Assembly: GCF_014836545.1 (NCBI RefSeq)
Contig: NZ_JACSQS010000015.1
Coordinates: 52,142 to 99,228 of the forward strand
DNA: 47,087 bases
Reading direction: 5' to 3'
Source of the DNA: Stenotrophomonas lacuserhaii
GTDB taxonomy: Bacteria; Pseudomonadota; Gammaproteobacteria; Xanthomonadales; Xanthomonadaceae
Shown piece after piece: positions 25,829 through 33,494 of this stretch (its first letter is position 1; each line of letters begins with the position of its first letter). Under the pieces are notes generated by a model that saw nothing but the letters and a program-made list of their open reading frames with translations, was not told the origin of the DNA and ran no database searches. A program made the position numbers and the translations under genes.

Positions 25829-27364
25829 TCATGCGCGGGCGGCCGGCCTGGTCCACTGCCTGGCCGTCATTTCGGCATAGCCGAATGCCGCTTCGTAGCT
25901 GGGTCCGGCAACCCACGCGCTGAGGAAATGGACACCGCGTACGGGGAACCCGTGGTGGAACGTGTGGCCCTTCAGGCTGGTGCCGACCATGGCGCCGTAG
26001 CCCGAACCCTCGGTGTTGTTGGTGAACCGGGCATAGGTATGCGGCGTCGCCACTTCGGTGTGGAGCACGTGCCCGCACAGCGCGGGCGCCTGGCGTAGCA
26101 ACCGCTCCTTCAGCGTCGCCGCAGCGCGGACCTTCTTCTCCCGATAGGCGGGCGTGCGCCGCTGCGGCCAGTGCGCGGCCGAGTCAAGCACGTTCAGGCA
26201 CAACACGTTGCCGCCCCGCGCATCCAGCGCCCGGTAATTGGTGACCTCCATGGGCGAGCACTGCCAATACGCATGTTCGCTGGCAGCCTCGCCGGCACCC
26301 ACCTGCGTCGCGGTCCTGCGCGCGCTGAATGCCGCAGACGGGTCGTCGGCGAACAGCATCGATTCGGTGTGGGGAAGTCCCAGCGTGGATGGGTCCACGT
26401 CGGTGACCAGGTAGACCGTGGTGGTCGAACGCGCAGGCTTGAGCGCGGCCAGCCTGCCGACCGTGTCCTCCAACGCCACCTCCTCGCCGAACAGGTTGCC
26501 CGCAGCGTAGTGGGGGGATGCGTTGATGTAGACCTGGTCGGCATGAAACACGCCACGCCGGGTGCGCACCCCGGTGACATGTCCGCTCCCATCGGTGAGC
26601 ACCTGCTCGACTGCCGTGCCGAGCAGCAGTTGACCACCGGCATCGATCACCTGCTGCGCCAGCAGGTTGGACAGGTGCTGCGAGGAGCCGGTGACGTAGG
26701 CATTGCCCCGACACAAGGTGGCATACACCACGTGCAGGTAGTACAGGTAGCCGAGATCCTCTGGATAGCCGCCCACATAGATGCCCGGGGCGGCCAGCAG
26801 TTCGACCAGGAAGGGATCGTCGACCAGCTCGGCCAAGCCTTCGTAGACGGTTCTGGATTTCAGGTGGCGGTGGGCATGTCGCAGCTGTGCCATGTCCGGT
26901 TCGAAGCTGCCGTCCTGCATCTGGAACTGATAATAGCCATTGCGGCCATGTGTCAGCACATGCTCGAAGAAGGCAGCGATGCCCGCCTCCTGGCCAGGGA
27001 AGCGTGCGGTCAGCAAGGCTTGAACGCCGGCCGCATCATTGGGCAGTACCAGGCTCTGCTCGGCACGGCGGGCGCAGAAATAGTCAGCCGGCCGCACCAG
27101 CCCAAGCTCTGCCTCCAGGCCCAGGCTTCGCAGGATCCGCAGCAGGTTGCCTTCCTCGTCCATGCCGCTGAGCTTGTGCAGGCTGCAGTCGAACGTCGCC
27201 TCCAGGCGCGGGCGTGAGAACGTGGACGCATAGCCGCCGGCGACAATGTGCTTGTCGATCAGCAGCAGCCGCGCGGAGGGATCCTGCTTCACCAGCAGGG
27301 CCGCACAGGCCAGGCTGGTGATTCCGGTGCCCACGAAGATGGCGTCCCAGCGCTGCTGTGTCAT
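25829..27364 (-). CDS. CrtI/phytoene-desaturase-like FAD oxidoreductase
   Basis: A 511-aa flavoprotein of the phytoene dehydrogenase / carotenoid isomerase / retinol saturase superfamily. The N-terminal dinucleotide fold reads DAIFVGTGITSLACAALL (GxGxxS, with Ser for the last Gly), and LLIDKHIVAGGYASTF matches the second part of the motif. The C-terminus has GVHFLSAWVAGPSYEAAFGYAE in part (AWVAGPSYEAAFGYAE), the FAD-closing segment. Relatives desaturate, saturate or isomerise conjugated polyenes. There is no carotenoid gene nearby, so here it may act on the ACP-derived acyl chain. Its ATG overlaps the TGA of the di-iron gene by one base, so they are coupled. Confidence 0.85.
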   Translation of the reverse strand: MTQQRWDAIFVGTGITSLACAALLVKQDPSARLLLIDKHIVAGGYASTFSRPRLEATFDCSLHKLSGMDEEGNLLRILRSLGLEAELGLVRPADYFCARRAEQSLVLPNDAAGVQALLTARFPGQEAGIAAFFEHVLTHGRNGYYQFQMQDGSFEPDMAQLRHAHRHLKSRTVYEGLAELVDDPFLVELLAAPGIYVGGYPEDLGYLYYLHVVYATLCRGNAYVTGSSQHLSNLLAQQVIDAGGQLLLGTAVEQVLTDGSGHVTGVRTRRGVFHADQVYINASPHYAAGNLFGEEVALEDTVGRLAALKPARSTTTVYLVTDVDPSTLGLPHTESMLFADDPSAAFSARRTATQVGAGEAASEHAYWQCSPMEVTNYRALDARGGNVLCLNVLDSAAHWPQRRTPAYREKKVRAAATLKERLLRQAPALCGHVLHTEVATPHTYARFTNNTEGSGYGAMVGTSLKGHTFHHGFPVRGVHFLSAWVAGPSYEAAFGYAEMTARQWTRPAARA

Positions 27365-28254
27365 CAGCGCAGGCCCAGTTTGTCCATCCACGCATAAAGC
27401 GCGGAGAAACGTTCGAGGTTCAAGCGGGCGTTGTGCTCGGAGCGCCACACCGCTTCGATCGCCGCGGGATTGTCTGGCTGGACCGGGAATTCGAACGAGG
27501 TGTGCAGCGCGATCTCCGGATTGTAGGTGTACATGTCGATCAGCCGCGGGAAGATCTGCCGGGACATCGCACGCACCTGTTCGACCTCCTCCGCGCTGGC
27601 GGTTTCGAAGTAGGATTCGGCGATCCAGCGACCGAAGGCGATATGCCGTGCTTCGTCGTGATGGTGTGCGCGGAACAGGGTGCGGGTCATCGGCTCCACG
27701 TCCGGACCCTGGGTCGTATGCATCGCGCCCATCTCCGCCACCCATTCCAGCAGCAGGGTGAACAGCACGCCCACCGGTGGTGCCATGGCCGGCAGCGTGT
27801 CGGTGAGCAGCGAATACAGTCCCTGCGGCGGCTGGAAAAGCGGCAGGCCGGCCTTGGCCATGAAGCGCTTGAAGGTCAGCGTATGGACGATTTCCTCCTT
27901 GGAGAACACCATCAGGTATTCCTGCAGCTCCGGCGCGATGCGTGCGTGGTCGCGGGTGATGTAACCCATGTACAACGGTGGCAGGGTCTGTTCCAGCCAG
28001 ATGAACATGGAGATGTCGCGCGCTGTTTCCAGCCAGGCCAGTTCGAGCCGGTTGGCCTCGGTCAATGCCCCGGCGAAGGGCGTGCCGGCGATCCACAGGT
28101 GGTCCAGGTTCTTCGGCGCGATGCCTTTGTCGATCGGCTCATTCCACGGCAGTACCGTGGCGTGGTCCATCGTATCCAGGTGCGAGGCTTCGCTGAGGCG
28201 GAGCACTTTCCCGATCCGGGACGGGGCGATGGTGAGCGTGGTTTCTGTCTGCAT
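27364..28254 (-). CDS. AurF-like di-iron oxygenase
   Basis: A 296-aa helical ferritin-like protein. Likely iron ligands are Glu121-x2-His124 (SKEEIVH), Glu170 or Glu174 (LLLEWVAEMG), and His197-x3-Glu201-x2-His204 (HHHDEARH). The extra histidine in the last motif is characteristic of AurF, the p-aminobenzoate N-oxygenase, rather than of ribonucleotide reductase R2. An earlier Glu (around residue 71-76) would complete the site. Family members oxygenate amines or C-H bonds using O2 and two electrons. Here the operon supplies a ferredoxin and a ferredoxin reductase. The substrate is unknown; an ACP-bound acyl chain is an attractive inference. AAAGGAA precedes the ATG. Confidence 0.82.
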   Translation of the reverse strand: MQTETTLTIAPSRIGKVLRLSEASHLDTMDHATVLPWNEPIDKGIAPKNLDHLWIAGTPFAGALTEANRLELAWLETARDISMFIWLEQTLPPLYMGYITRDHARIAPELQEYLMVFSKEEIVHTLTFKRFMAKAGLPLFQPPQGLYSLLTDTLPAMAPPVGVLFTLLLEWVAEMGAMHTTQGPDVEPMTRTLFRAHHHDEARHIAFGRWIAESYFETASAEEVEQVRAMSRQIFPRLIDMYTYNPEIALHTSFEFPVQPDNPAAIEAVWRSEHNARLNLERFSALYAWMDKLGLR

Positions 28255-28300
28255 GGTGGTTCCTTTGAGGCGCTTTGGTCAGGCAGGAAACAACACCCGG

Positions 28301-28567
28301 TCAAGCCGGTGCCTGCGCTGCCTGGGTAAGTTCCACGATGTAGTCGCAAAGCGCCTGGAGCGTGCCGATGTTGCGGCTGGCGAATGCCTTGGGATCCATC
28401 GCCACGCCAAGCTTCTTTCTCACCACCACCTGCATTTCCACGAAGTCCAGGCTGTCCAGGTCCAGGCCTTCGATGGTGCTCTCCAAGGTGATGTTCTCGA
28501 TCTCGTCATCCTTCAGTTCCAGGATCAGCTCGCGGATGACGTTGAATACGGATTCAGTGGTGTTCAT
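28301..28567 (-). CDS. Acyl carrier protein
   Basis: An 88-aa acidic four-helix carrier. The phosphopantetheine attachment site is Ser39 in LDLDSLDFVEM. It differs from housekeeping AcpP in sequence (MNTTESVFNVIRELILELKD), so it is a pathway-specific carrier. It begins inside the end of the dehydratase gene (14-base overlap) with GGAGAAAG as ribosome site, and precedes the di-iron gene by 46 bases. It should hold the growing chain for the ketosynthase, reductase and dehydratase of this operon. No dedicated phosphopantetheinyl transferase is encoded in the window. Confidence 0.92.
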   Translation of the reverse strand: MNTTESVFNVIRELILELKDDEIENITLESTIEGLDLDSLDFVEMQVVVRKKLGVAMDPKAFASRNIGTLQALCDYIVELTQAAQAPA

Positions 28568-29384
28568 GGGTATCTTTCTCCTGTGGGTGGGCCAGTTTCC
28601 GGATCATCAGGCCCAAGGTGATGGTCATGACGTGGCGCTGCTGCAGGTGTACGCCGAGATCCAGCGTGCCCACTGCTTCATCGTCACTTTCGACCAGGTC
28701 GATGTTGTCGATCTGGTAATCGACGACGGGGGGAAGCGCGCCGGCGCAGCAGAGTTCGCCGGCAAATACGGTCTGGTGCGTGGTCTGCACCAGCAGGTGC
28801 GAGCTCAGGTCCTGGATGTGCTCGAGCTGTTCGTCCAGGCGCAAGGCCGGTCCAAGCCGATCGAATGCGGTGCACAGGCGGTACCGGATGAAGTCACCGA
28901 ATACCAGCGCATCCAATGCGACCCATTGATCCAGCTGCTTGCCGAGGCCGTCTTCGAAGTGGCGCAGCCAGGCTTCGGTTTCGCCGACCGGAAGGGTGAT
29001 GCGGCGCGCGTCGGACTCCCAGGCAGGCGGTTCGATACGGCGTGCACTGCCGATGAAATGCTCCGCAGCGCCCGTGCAGGGGCGCAGCTTGAATCCGGTC
29101 CGGTCCACGCGATGGAGCAGCGCCAGGCTGACGTCGCGGTCACGCAGGACAGGCGCCTTCAACAGTGTCTTGAAATGGATCCAGGGGGCGGCGTCCTGCC
29201 CTGGCTCCGCCGCCGCCGCCCGGCCCAGCGCTTGCTTGATCGGCAGCATCGCCAGCATGCCGTGGACCACCACGTCGGCGGCATTCATGCGCAGGGCGGC
29301 TTCACGGTCGAAATGGATGGGGTTGCGATCGCCCGAGAGCCGCGCCCAGGCTTCGATGTCCTGGCTGTCGAAACGAAGGTCCAT
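28554..29384 (-). CDS. MaoC-like (hotdog) dehydratase
   Basis: A 276-aa protein whose first ~60 residues carry the MaoC hydratase motif: WARLSGDRNPIHFDREAA with catalytic Asp and His (D-x4-H), then VVHGMLAMLP. The remaining ~200 residues look like a second, degenerate hotdog domain without an obvious catalytic pair. In FAS/PKS systems such enzymes remove water from 3-hydroxyacyl-ACP to give the 2-enoyl form. It starts 2 bases after the ketosynthase stop. No enoyl reductase accompanies it, so the double bond may be kept. A thioesterase role cannot be excluded. Confidence 0.8.
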   Translation of the reverse strand: MDLRFDSQDIEAWARLSGDRNPIHFDREAALRMNAADVVVHGMLAMLPIKQALGRAAAAEPGQDAAPWIHFKTLLKAPVLRDRDVSLALLHRVDRTGFKLRPCTGAAEHFIGSARRIEPPAWESDARRITLPVGETEAWLRHFEDGLGKQLDQWVALDALVFGDFIRYRLCTAFDRLGPALRLDEQLEHIQDLSSHLLVQTTHQTVFAGELCCAGALPPVVDYQIDNIDLVESDDEAVGTLDLGVHLQQRHVMTITLGLMIRKLAHPQEKDTHEHH

Positions 29385-29386
29385 GC

Positions 29387-30655
29387 TTACTCCGCCCGGG
29401 CGATCATCACGCCCGCGTTGGCGCCGCCGAAGCCGAAGCTCAGGTTCAAGGCGTTGTGGATGTCCTGGTCGTGCAGGTGCTGGTTGGCCACGTAATTCAG
29501 GTCGCACTCGGGGTCGGGGCGGTCCAGGTGGATCGTCGCGGGGATGGTGCGATGCTCGATGGCCTTCAGGCACAGCACCGCCTCCAGCGCGCCGGCCGCA
29601 CCGATCAGGTGGCCGGTATAGGACTTGGTGCTGGACATCGGGATCGCATGCGCGGCCTGGCCCAATGCCTCCTTCACCGCCTTGGTTTCGTTGACATCAT
29701 TGAGCGGCGTGGAGGTGCCATGCAGGTTCACGTAGCCGATGTCTTCGGGTGCCACGCCAGCCTGCACGCACACCTGGCGGATCACCTGCACACGCGCCTG
29801 CATGTCCTCGGCCGGTGCGGTCATGTCGTAGGCGTCGGAGAAATTCGCGTAGCCGGTGATCTCGCCGAGGATGCGGGCGCCACGCTGCCGTGCCAGTTCG
29901 TAGTCCTCCAGGCACAGCACGGCTGCGCCTTCGGAAAGCACGAAGCCGCTGCGGTCCTGGCTGAACGGACAGCAGGCGCGACGGATGTCGTCCTGCTCCT
30001 TGCTCAGGGCCTGGATCACATCGACCGACCAGACGTTGAACTGTTCTTTCAACGACTCGCTGCCGCCGGCCAGCATGACCTTGGCGCGCCCGCTACGGAT
30101 GGCCTCGTAGGCTTCGCCGATGGCGATGGTGCCCGTCGCGCAGGCGGCCACCGGGCTGTTCTGCACGCCGCGGAAGTTCCAGTTCATGGTGACACCGGCG
30201 GTTGCCGCGTTGCACATCGACATGACCGTAGCGAACGACGTCGCCACGCCGGTCTGGCGGTAGTCATTGTTGTTGGCGTTGGCGGTATCCAGGCCTCCCC
30301 AGCCGGTGCCGAGCATCACGCCACGGTCGAACGCCGTGCAGATGTCGTCGAGACCGGTGTCGCCGAATGCCATGCCGATCGCCTCCTCGGCCGCGACCAG
30401 GCAGTACTTGGCGAACAGCGGCAGCATCTTGGAGGTCTTCTTCGGGAACGGCCGCATCTGCTCGCGTCCGAAGTCATCGATGAAGCCGAAATAGCGCGCA
30501 GTAATGGCTGGATCATCGTGGGTGTATCGCTTGTAGCCCACGCGGTAGGCCATGATCGCTTGCCATATCGCATCGGCGTTGGCGCCCATCGAACTGATGG
30601 CGCCGTATCCGGTGATGGCGACGCGGCGCGGGGGCGGGGTAACGGGCATATCCAT
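29387..30655 (-). CDS. FabF-like beta-ketoacyl-ACP synthase
   Basis: A 422-aa condensing enzyme of the KAS II type. The catalytic triad is Cys172 (VAACATGT), His312 (LHGTST) and His349 (YTGHLIGAAG). The spacing of 140 and 37 residues equals that of E. coli FabF. There is no chain-length-factor partner. The start ATG follows AGGAGA and sits 61 bases after the ferredoxin reductase gene. It differs enough from housekeeping FabF (e.g. RGVMLGTGWGGLDTANANNN) to suggest a specialised substrate. It would elongate an acyl-ACP, possibly taken from primary fatty-acid synthesis, since no acyltransferase is encoded nearby. Confidence 0.92.
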   Translation of the reverse strand: MDMPVTPPPRRVAITGYGAISSMGANADAIWQAIMAYRVGYKRYTHDDPAITARYFGFIDDFGREQMRPFPKKTSKMLPLFAKYCLVAAEEAIGMAFGDTGLDDICTAFDRGVMLGTGWGGLDTANANNNDYRQTGVATSFATVMSMCNAATAGVTMNWNFRGVQNSPVAACATGTIAIGEAYEAIRSGRAKVMLAGGSESLKEQFNVWSVDVIQALSKEQDDIRRACCPFSQDRSGFVLSEGAAVLCLEDYELARQRGARILGEITGYANFSDAYDMTAPAEDMQARVQVIRQVCVQAGVAPEDIGYVNLHGTSTPLNDVNETKAVKEALGQAAHAIPMSSTKSYTGHLIGAAGALEAVLCLKAIEHRTIPATIHLDRPDPECDLNYVANQHLHDQDIHNALNLSFGFGGANAGVMIARAE

Positions 30656-30716
30656 GGTGCTGGTCTCCTGCAGCAAGGGGCATGGGAGGTCGCCGCGTGA
30701 TGGCGGCAATCGGGTA

Positions 30717-31568
30717 TCAGGCATCTGCAAAGGCGCGTTCCACGACGTAGTCGCCGGGGCGACCGCGTCCTGGCGAAACGGCGAAGCCACGGGCATCGAG
30801 CAGGGCGCGTGTTTCTGCCAGCATTGCCGGCCCGCCGCAGATCATTACCCGGTCGCTGCCGGGCGAAAGCGCAGGCAGGCCAATGTCATCGCAAAGCCGG
30901 TTGTTGGCGATCAGGTCGGTAATGCGCCCCTGGTGCAGGAAGGGCTCGCGGGTGACAGTCGGGTAATACACCAGTTTCGAACGGACCGCCTCGCCGAGAT
31001 AATCATGGCGCGGCAACTCCTCCTGGATGTATTCGCGATAGGCGAGGTCGGCCGCTCTTCGCACGCCGTGTACGAGCACCACTTTTTCAAATGCGGCGTA
31101 GGTTTCCGGGTCGCCTGCCAGGCCAAGGAATGGGGCCAGTCCGGTGCCAGTGCAGAGCAGGTAAAGCACCCGGCCTGGCCGCAGGTCGGAAAGAATCAAC
31201 GTGCCGGTCGGTTTATTACCCACCAGCACTCCATCGCCAGGCTGCAGATGCTGGAGTTCAGTGGTGAGCGGGCCGCCGGGCACCTTGATGCTGAAGAACT
31301 CCAGATGCTCTTCATGGCTCGGACTGGCCAGGCTGTAGGCGCGCATCAGCGGGCGCCCTTGCCGTTGCAGTCCCACCATCACGAACTGGCCAGTTTCAAA
31401 CCGGAACGAGGGTGAGCGGGTCGTGGTGAAACTGAAAAGGCTGTCATTCCAATGGCGAACGGCGAGGACGCTTTCTACCCTGTTTGATTTTCCTGCAGCC
31501 GGTGTCGACTTATCTTCCAGTGCCGGAAGGGCGTGGGTCGCATGCTGCGCAACGTCGGAGGCATTCAT
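30717..31568 (-). CDS. fpr: Ferredoxin-NADP(+) reductase
   Basis: A 283-aa FNR of the bacterial Fpr subclass. The FAD-binding RxYS motif is RAYSLASP, with the partner motif GPLTTELQ. NADP binding is seen at LLCTGTGLAPFLGL and VMICGGPAML. It ends YVVERAF plus ADA, the usual C-terminus with a short extension, and has an N-terminal extension of about 25 residues. It transfers electrons between NADPH and ferredoxin. As first gene of the operon that also encodes a 7Fe ferredoxin and a di-iron oxygenase, it very likely feeds that oxygenase. No clear ribosome site precedes its ATG; the start region lies next to a long-range inverted repeat. Confidence 0.92.
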   Translation of the reverse strand: MNASDVAQHATHALPALEDKSTPAAGKSNRVESVLAVRHWNDSLFSFTTTRSPSFRFETGQFVMVGLQRQGRPLMRAYSLASPSHEEHLEFFSIKVPGGPLTTELQHLQPGDGVLVGNKPTGTLILSDLRPGRVLYLLCTGTGLAPFLGLAGDPETYAAFEKVVLVHGVRRAADLAYREYIQEELPRHDYLGEAVRSKLVYYPTVTREPFLHQGRITDLIANNRLCDDIGLPALSPGSDRVMICGGPAMLAETRALLDARGFAVSPGRGRPGDYVVERAFADA

Positions 31569-31572
31569 TCAA

Positions 31573-31686
31573 ACTGTGACCGCGTGAATGTAGGAAGTGC
31601 GACCTTAGTTGTGGAGTAGCGCAGCGGGTGTGCGGTCGGTCACAGTGTTAATCGTCAACGTATAGACATAATGTTAAAGGCGTCAT
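31573..31686 (-). promoter_or_regulatory. Promoter and structured leader of the ketosynthase operon
   Basis: On the minus strand, ATGACG (31686-31681) and TATACG (31664-31659) with a 16-bp spacer form a plausible sigma-70 promoter. The predicted leader of about 84 bases begins with ACTGTGACCG (31646-31637) and ends, 4 bases before the ATG, with the exact complement CGGTCACAGT (31582-31573). The pair could close a hairpin over the start region or be two halves of an operator (the ends resemble CRP half-sites TGTGA/TCACA). Confidence 0.4.
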
Positions 31687-31933
31687 CTCTGTGTTTTTGA
31701 TTTCATAAAGTGTCGCAACGCGATCGGCATTTTGTTTGGAAAGTTATGATGGCCGGAGCCCGTTTGTTGCGAACGCGACATTGTGCGGGGCAGGCGGTAG
31801 TGGTTTCCGTGCAACGTCGTCGGCAATGCCTGTCGAGCCTCTTCACCCGACGCAATCGACAGGATCACCAGCGCACGACATGTGTCCCGCTACGCTTGGG
31901 CCAACACGTAACTCCCTGTCGGAAAGGAATGTC

Positions 31934-32107
31934 ATGATCAAGTGGGCCATCATCTTCGCCATCATCGGCCTCATCGCCGGTGCCCTCGGCTTCGGCGGCA
32001 TCGCCGGCGCGTCGGTCGGCATCGCAAAGTTCCTGTTCTGGGCGGGCATCATCATCGCCGTGGTGCTGTTCCTGCTCGGCATGACGATCGCCAAGAAAGT
32101 GACCTGA
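31934..32107 (+). CDS. DUF1328-family small membrane protein
   Basis: A 57-aa protein with two membrane helices: MIKWAIIFAIIGLIAGALGF (residues 1-20) and FLFWAGIIIAVVLFLLGMTI (33-52), with a short GIAGASVGIAK linker. The pattern matches the YtjA/DUF1328 family, stress-induced small proteins of unknown molecular role. GGAAAGGAA precedes the ATG. The 365 bases between it and the divergent fpr gene hold both promoters but no gene I can support. A strong terminator follows 26 bases after the stop. Confidence 0.9.
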   Translation: MIKWAIIFAIIGLIAGALGFGGIAGASVGIAKFLFWAGIIIAVVLFLLGMTIAKKVT

Positions 32108-32132
32108 TCGGTCCTTTGGCGTTCGTGCAATG

Positions 32133-32164
32133 AAAAAGCCGCATCGGTGACGATGCGGCTTTTT
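32133..32164. terminator. Bidirectional Rho-independent terminator
   Basis: AAAAAGCCGCATCG (32133-32146), loop GTGA, CGATGCGGCTTTTT (32151-32164): a perfect 14-bp stem with A- and T-runs on both sides, between convergent genes. Confidence 0.92.
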
Positions 32165-32177
32165 GATAGGGCGGGGA

Positions 32178-32561
32178 TCAGCCGATGCCGGGCCTGTTGA
32201 GCACCGCTTCCACGTGGTGCCCGTCGGGATCGATGAGGAAGGCCGCGTAGTAGTGGGGGCCGTAATCGGGGCGGGGGCCGGGCGCGCCATTGTCCTGGCC
32301 GCCAGCGGTAACACCGTCACGATGGAAGGCATCAACTGCCTCCTGCGATGTCGCGGCAAACGCGATGTGGGAGCCGTCACGCGGCAGGGCGGCATCGTCA
32401 GTGAGGTTGAGCAGCAACAGGTCCTGGTCGTCGACCAGGCCATACCCGATGGACTGCTCGCCGTCGAAGACGCGGCGATAACCCAGTGCGCCGAGGGCGG
32501 CGTCGTAGAAGCGGCCGGCGCGGGTGAGGTCGCCTACGCCAAGAGAAAGATGGTGGAACAT
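32178..32561 (-). CDS. VOC/glyoxalase-superfamily protein
   Basis: A 127-aa single-domain vicinal-oxygen-chelate protein. It has MFHHLSLGVGDLTRAGRFYD at the start, the first metal-ligand position being the His in HHLSLGV. It ends with YYAAFLIDPDGHHVEAV, where the last Glu is the usual second ligand. Members include glyoxalases, dioxygenases and antibiotic-resistance proteins; the substrate here is unknown. The ATG at 32561 gives the family start, and longer frames add unrelated residues. It is convergent with the DUF1328 gene across a shared terminator. Confidence 0.88.
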   Translation of the reverse strand: MFHHLSLGVGDLTRAGRFYDAALGALGYRRVFDGEQSIGYGLVDDQDLLLLNLTDDAALPRDGSHIAFAATSQEAVDAFHRDGVTAGGQDNGAPGPRPDYGPHYYAAFLIDPDGHHVEAVLNRPGIG

Positions 32562-32682
32562 CGGACATCGCTGTGGGATCGGACAGCGAGCATAGCGGTG
32601 GCTCGGCTTCGGCGCTGCCACGGGTGCAGCGCTGGCTGCTTCTCGTTTTGCAGATTCATCCGTTTCATGTGGTCTGCCGCGT

Positions 32683-32705
32683 GGTGGCGAAAGCTTATCG
32701 CCACC
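32683..32705. other. Hairpin downstream of the response-regulator gene
   Basis: Perfect 8-bp stem GGTGGCGA/TCGCCACC with a 7-base loop AAGCTTA. It lacks a U-tract. It lies about 30 bases beyond the response-regulator stop and may end or protect that transcript. Confidence 0.45.
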
Positions 32706-32734
32706 TGCGGACCTGACTGCGCGGGCGGCCCGCC

Positions 32735-33187
32735 TCAGGCGGCCGGCACGAACGGCGGCGGCGGCTGGTTGGTCATTCCCCAGAACATGCCGAGCTCCTG
32801 CACCGCGGATACGAATTCATCGAAGGCGAGCGGCTTGACCACGAACGCATTCACGCCCACCTCGTAGCTTTTCACCAGATCGCGGTCCTGGCGGGAGGCG
32901 GTCAGCATCACCACCGGGGTATGTCGTAGCGCCACATCGCCACGGATCTCGGCAAGCACTTCCAGGCCATTCAACTTCGGCAGCTTCAGGTCCAGCAGCA
33001 CCACCACCGGCCCGCCGTGATGTTGCCCGGCGTAGCGTCCGGTGCTGCGCAGGTAATCCAGCGCATCTTGGCCATCGCGCACGTGGATGACGGGATTGAG
33101 CAACTGGCAGCGTGCCAGTGCGGCGATGGTCAGCTCTGCGTCCTGCAGGCTGTCTTCTACGAGCAGTATCGGTCGCAGGTCTCTCAT
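32735..33187 (-). CDS. Single-domain response regulator (CheY/Rcp1-like)
   Basis: A 150-aa receiver domain with no output domain. Acidic pocket residues are Glu11/Asp12 (LLVEDS), the phosphoacceptor is Asp66 (VVLLDLKLPKLNG), the switch Thr is in VMLTASRQD and the conserved Lys in VVKPLAF. The long alpha2-beta3 insert (RYAGQHHGGP) is typical of Rcp1-like regulators that receive phosphate from phytochrome or hybrid kinases. No histidine kinase is adjacent, so it is an orphan here. The C-terminus is a short Pro-rich tail. Upstream (33188-33494, about 307 bases) there is no gene, only a perfect 12-bp AT-rich palindrome and possible promoters. Confidence 0.92.
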   Translation of the reverse strand: MRDLRPILLVEDSLQDAELTIAALARCQLLNPVIHVRDGQDALDYLRSTGRYAGQHHGGPVVVLLDLKLPKLNGLEVLAEIRGDVALRHTPVVMLTASRQDRDLVKSYEVGVNAFVVKPLAFDEFVSAVQELGMFWGMTNQPPPPFVPAA

Positions 33188-33287
33188 GCAGCGTCCTTCA
33201 GGATCGAGTCGCCAGCGTCACGGGTCTGGCGTGGGGGGGCGCATAGATTTGCATGAGGCCGGCTCGCTGTCAGTACTCCGATGAACG

Positions 33288-33299
33288 GTTAATATTAAC
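33288..33299. promoter_or_regulatory. 12-bp palindrome GTTAATATTAAC
   Basis: A perfect, AT-rich palindrome, extending to CGGTTAATATTAACG, stands out in GC-rich sequence about 100 bases upstream of the response-regulator gene. It could be an operator or an AT-rich promoter element. No known regulator is assigned. Confidence 0.35.
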
Positions 33300-33494
33300 G
33301 CTTCAGGATGCGCGTTCAGGCTGTTCTGTGATGCGCCTCCCACCCTGAACTTCCCGGTGAGTCAAATGCGTCAGAATCACGCGGGTTTAACCGTCGCGTC
33401 GACAAATTGACGGGGCGCGAAGGGTCGGCAGGGGGACTCTGCACGGAGGCGAAAGCCTGCGTAGGCGTGCCCCCCCCACACACAGGACTCACTC

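Noticed and set aside
24190..31568. Carotenoid (zeaxanthin-type) cluster because of the CrtI-like protein
   Set aside because: No phytoene synthase, GGPP synthase, lycopene cyclase or hydroxylase is present; the neighbours are fatty-acid-type enzymes.
24190..31568. Aryl-polyene or xanthomonadin cluster
   Set aside because: Those clusters carry several ketosynthases, acyltransferases, an ammonia-lyase or chorismate-derived starter enzyme and an MMPL-type exporter, none of which is seen here.
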